In this document: positions 62,066 through 64,000 of the stretch, one piece after another
How the letters are laid out: each line of letters starts with the position of its first letter
Position numbering within the stretch: position 1 is the stretch's first letter
Source of the DNA: Erwinia_E haradaeae_G
GTDB taxonomy: Bacteria > Pseudomonadota > Gammaproteobacteria > Enterobacterales > Enterobacteriaceae
Length of the DNA stretch: 64,000 nt
Assembly: GCF_900698955.1 (NCBI RefSeq)
Contig: NZ_LR217720.1
Coordinates: 806,001-870,000 of the forward strand
Direction: 5' to 3'
Notes under the pieces: model-generated
Seen by the model: only the letters and a program-made list of their open reading frames with translations
What the model was told of the DNA's origin: nothing
The model's database searches: none
Translations under genes and position numbers: made by a program

Positions 62066-63832
62066 TTATTTTTTTGAAGCAAAAGAAGCGCCTGTGCCCG
62101 CGAGAAGTTGTAATCGATACATTTGCCAATAACGCCCTTGTCCTTCTAGTAATGTCTGATGACTACCTCTTTCTACTACTTGACCTCGATGTAATACAAG
62201 AATGCTATCCGCCTCAGTAATCGTGGATAATCGATGTGCAATTACGACTAATGTTGTACGCTGTCGTAAAATACGTAAAGCTTGTTGAATGGCTTGTTCG
62301 GTCCCAGAATCAATATTAGCTGTCGCTTCATCTAAAATTAATATCTGAGGTGTAATCGCTAGAACGCGTGCTATTGCCAATAATTGCTTCTGCCCCACAG
62401 AAAGAAAATTACCCTGCTCTCCTAATTGTGTATAAATACCTTGAGGCATCGAACGTGCTAACTTGGATAACTGAACTGCATCTAAGACCTTCCACACAGC
62501 CTGCTCACTCAGATCTCTTCCCAGCGTAACATTAGCAAAAAAAGTATCAGCTAATACTACTGGATCCTGTTGAACCATAGCTACACTATGACGCAAGACG
62601 GCATGACTTAATGAAGGAAGTGGTCTAGAATCAAGTAATATTTCACCTTGTTTCAAGGGGTAATACCCCATCAAGAGATTTGCTAATGTACTTTTACCAC
62701 TTCCAGTATGCCCTACTAAAGCAATAAAATGACGCGCTGGTATCGATATGCTTATGTTTTTTAATACTGGAAAACCTGATTGATAAGAAAAAGTTACATT
62801 ACGAATATCAATTTTACCACTCTTTAATGGCTGTATATCATCTCCATAAGGCTGACGTGGGGAATCCATTAGCTCAAAAATACGCTCACCCGCCACAACA
62901 GCCTGCTGTAAAATTGACTGTTGAGTGGTGATTTCAATCAGAGGTTCATTAAGACGAGCAAGATAGTTGATAAAAGCATACAGCACCCCAACGTCTATTG
63001 TCTCTCTTGAAGATAAGCCATATAAGATCATTAATCCGCATAATATTAGACCTGAAAATAAACTTAACAATGGTCTCAATAAAAAACCCTCTAACCGAAG
63101 AGTTTCCATACGCGCTAAATAATGCATAGAGCTTGCTGTGCCCATGCGTTGACCAAAACGTTCTTGTTGGCGAAATTGCTGAATAATACTCATACCATTA
63201 ATAATTTCATTAAAACTATTGTTGATATCAGCTAAACAACTACGCAATCGCCGAACAATGGGTGTGCTACACCGTTGATAGATTAGCATCACTATTAAAA
63301 CTGCTGGAAAAATCGTTATGGCTACTAAAGCCATGCGCCAATTTAGACTAAACATTGCAACAAGCATCGCTCCAACTAATGCAAGACTGCGGAGCGCAGT
63401 AGAAACAACAGTTACATATAAATCACGTACAACTTCAGTGTCATTAGTTACGCGCGAAATAATTTGCCCTACTGGCTGTGTGTCAAAAGCACTTAATGGT
63501 TGTCGCAAAGCAGCATCCATGACGCTAGTACGTAAATGTTGTACTACTCCAACTGCAACCTGATTAAACCATAATGCCTGCCAATAATATAATAATGCTG
63601 CTAATATTTGTAAGATCAGGTAGCTGCAAATGATCAGTCCAGAAAAAAAATTAAAAGGCATGTGATGTTGGTCAATCTGATCAATAAAACAGCTAATAAG
63701 CACCGATCCAACAACTTCTGCCGCAGCAGCAATCCATAACATAATAACTGCTAAAATCAGTGATGTTCGCCATGGGGAACCATAAGATAGCAAACGTTTA
63801 ATAGTTGGCCACAGCCGTACTATATCACCCAT
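62066..63832 (-). CDS. mdlB: Multidrug-resistance-like ABC exporter MdlB
   Basis: Half-transporter with an N-terminal six-helix membrane domain (about 20-300) and a C-terminal ATPase domain. It has 588 residues (E. coli 593) from the ATG giving MGDIVRLWPTIKRLLSYGSP. The Walker A is GHTGSGKST, the signature LSVGQKQLLAIARVL and the Walker B ILILDEATANID; the SRVTNDTEVVRDLY and NEIINGMSIIQQFRQQ stretches are MdlB-type. It overlaps the end of mdlA by eight bases and should pair with it as a heterodimer. The substrate is not known. Confidence 0.97.
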   Translation of the reverse strand: MGDIVRLWPTIKRLLSYGSPWRTSLILAVIMLWIAAAAEVVGSVLISCFIDQIDQHHMPFNFFSGLIICSYLILQILAALLYYWQALWFNQVAVGVVQHLRTSVMDAALRQPLSAFDTQPVGQIISRVTNDTEVVRDLYVTVVSTALRSLALVGAMLVAMFSLNWRMALVAITIFPAVLIVMLIYQRCSTPIVRRLRSCLADINNSFNEIINGMSIIQQFRQQERFGQRMGTASSMHYLARMETLRLEGFLLRPLLSLFSGLILCGLMILYGLSSRETIDVGVLYAFINYLARLNEPLIEITTQQSILQQAVVAGERIFELMDSPRQPYGDDIQPLKSGKIDIRNVTFSYQSGFPVLKNISISIPARHFIALVGHTGSGKSTLANLLMGYYPLKQGEILLDSRPLPSLSHAVLRHSVAMVQQDPVVLADTFFANVTLGRDLSEQAVWKVLDAVQLSKLARSMPQGIYTQLGEQGNFLSVGQKQLLAIARVLAITPQILILDEATANIDSGTEQAIQQALRILRQRTTLVVIAHRLSTITEADSILVLHRGQVVERGSHQTLLEGQGRYWQMYRLQLLAGTGASFASKK

Positions 63833-64000
63833 TAGGCACACCGCCTGTTATCTCATCTTCATGGAGCACCTCTTCTAACTGCTGATATCGATACATTTCC
63901 CGATACCATCCTTTACGTGCAAGCAGCGTGTCATGATCTCCACGTTGAAGAATCGAACCATTCTGTAAAACTAGAATCTCGTTCGCTTCAGATAGGACAG
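63825..64000 (-). CDS. mdlA: ABC exporter MdlA, C-terminal end (partial at window edge)
   Basis: Only the last 57 or so codons are in the window; the gene continues beyond base 64000. The translation (VLSEANEILVLQNGSILQRG, then LLARKGWYREMYRYQQLEE and HEDEITGGVPNG) matches the end of E. coli MdlA after the ATPase H-loop. The stop overlaps the mdlB start, so the two genes are coupled. Confidence 0.93.
   Translation of the reverse strand, partial: VLSEANEILVLQNGSILQRGDHDTLLARKGWYREMYRYQQLEEVLHEDEITGGVPNG

Overview
The window looks like part of the reduced, AT-rich chromosome of an insect endosymbiont related to Enterobacterales. Almost every protein aligns nearly end to end with its Escherichia coli counterpart. 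Only about two thirds of the 64 kb is genic (my estimate from the gene lengths), and many genes are separated by 0.3-3 kb of AT-rich DNA with no readable gene. I see no insertion sequence, prophage, CRISPR array, integrase or toxin gene. The gene set (housekeeping, full fatty-acid initiation genes, SUF, Lol) fits a Baumannia/Palibaumannia-type sharpshooter symbiont best, but that placement is inference and no species marker proves it.

Layout. 1-4.5 kb: fabB, a transaldolase with a replaced catalytic residue, and the RNase P RNA gene with its promoter. 5.3-13.5 kb: fabV (a FabI substitute), then ndk-rlmN-rodZ-ispG-hisS, the enterobacterial order with pilW, yfgM, bamB and der missing. 15.4-19.8 kb: rpmF-plsX-fabH-fabD-fabG-acpP, ended by a terminator; fabD carries a +1 frameshift at CCC-TGA. 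19.8-40.2 kb, all on the minus strand: greA-rlmE-ftsH-folP-glmM-secG-leuU-metY-nusA-infB-rbfA-truB-rpsO-pnp-deaD. This matches the E. coli order except that yhbY, argG, rimP and nlpI are gone. 40.8-45.3 kb: mnmE and glyA in isolation. 45.7-51.9 kb: sufABCDS with sufE detached by 630 bp. 52.6-55.8 kb: lolCDE. 57.1 kb: cspC, lying between two copies of a 100-bp inverted repeat. 60.6-64 kb: sstT convergent with mdlB and the end of mdlA.

How the parts work together. PlsX, FabH, FabD, FabG, AcpP, FabB and FabV cover initiation, most of elongation and enoyl reduction of type II fatty-acid synthesis; the hydratase (FabA/FabZ) is not in this window. Lipoprotein export (LolCDE), SecG and GlmM indicate a maintained envelope. 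SUF supplies Fe-S clusters to IspG and RlmN. NusA, IF2, RbfA, TruB, RpsO, PNPase, DeaD, RNase P and two tRNAs form the transcription, translation and RNA-decay core.

The main points for a second look are the fabD recoding site, the E96A change in transaldolase, the inverted repeat around cspC with a duplicated reading frame, the retained two-tier hairpin in the pnp leader, the enlarged RNase P RNA P12 region, and mismatches in the tRNA acceptor stems.
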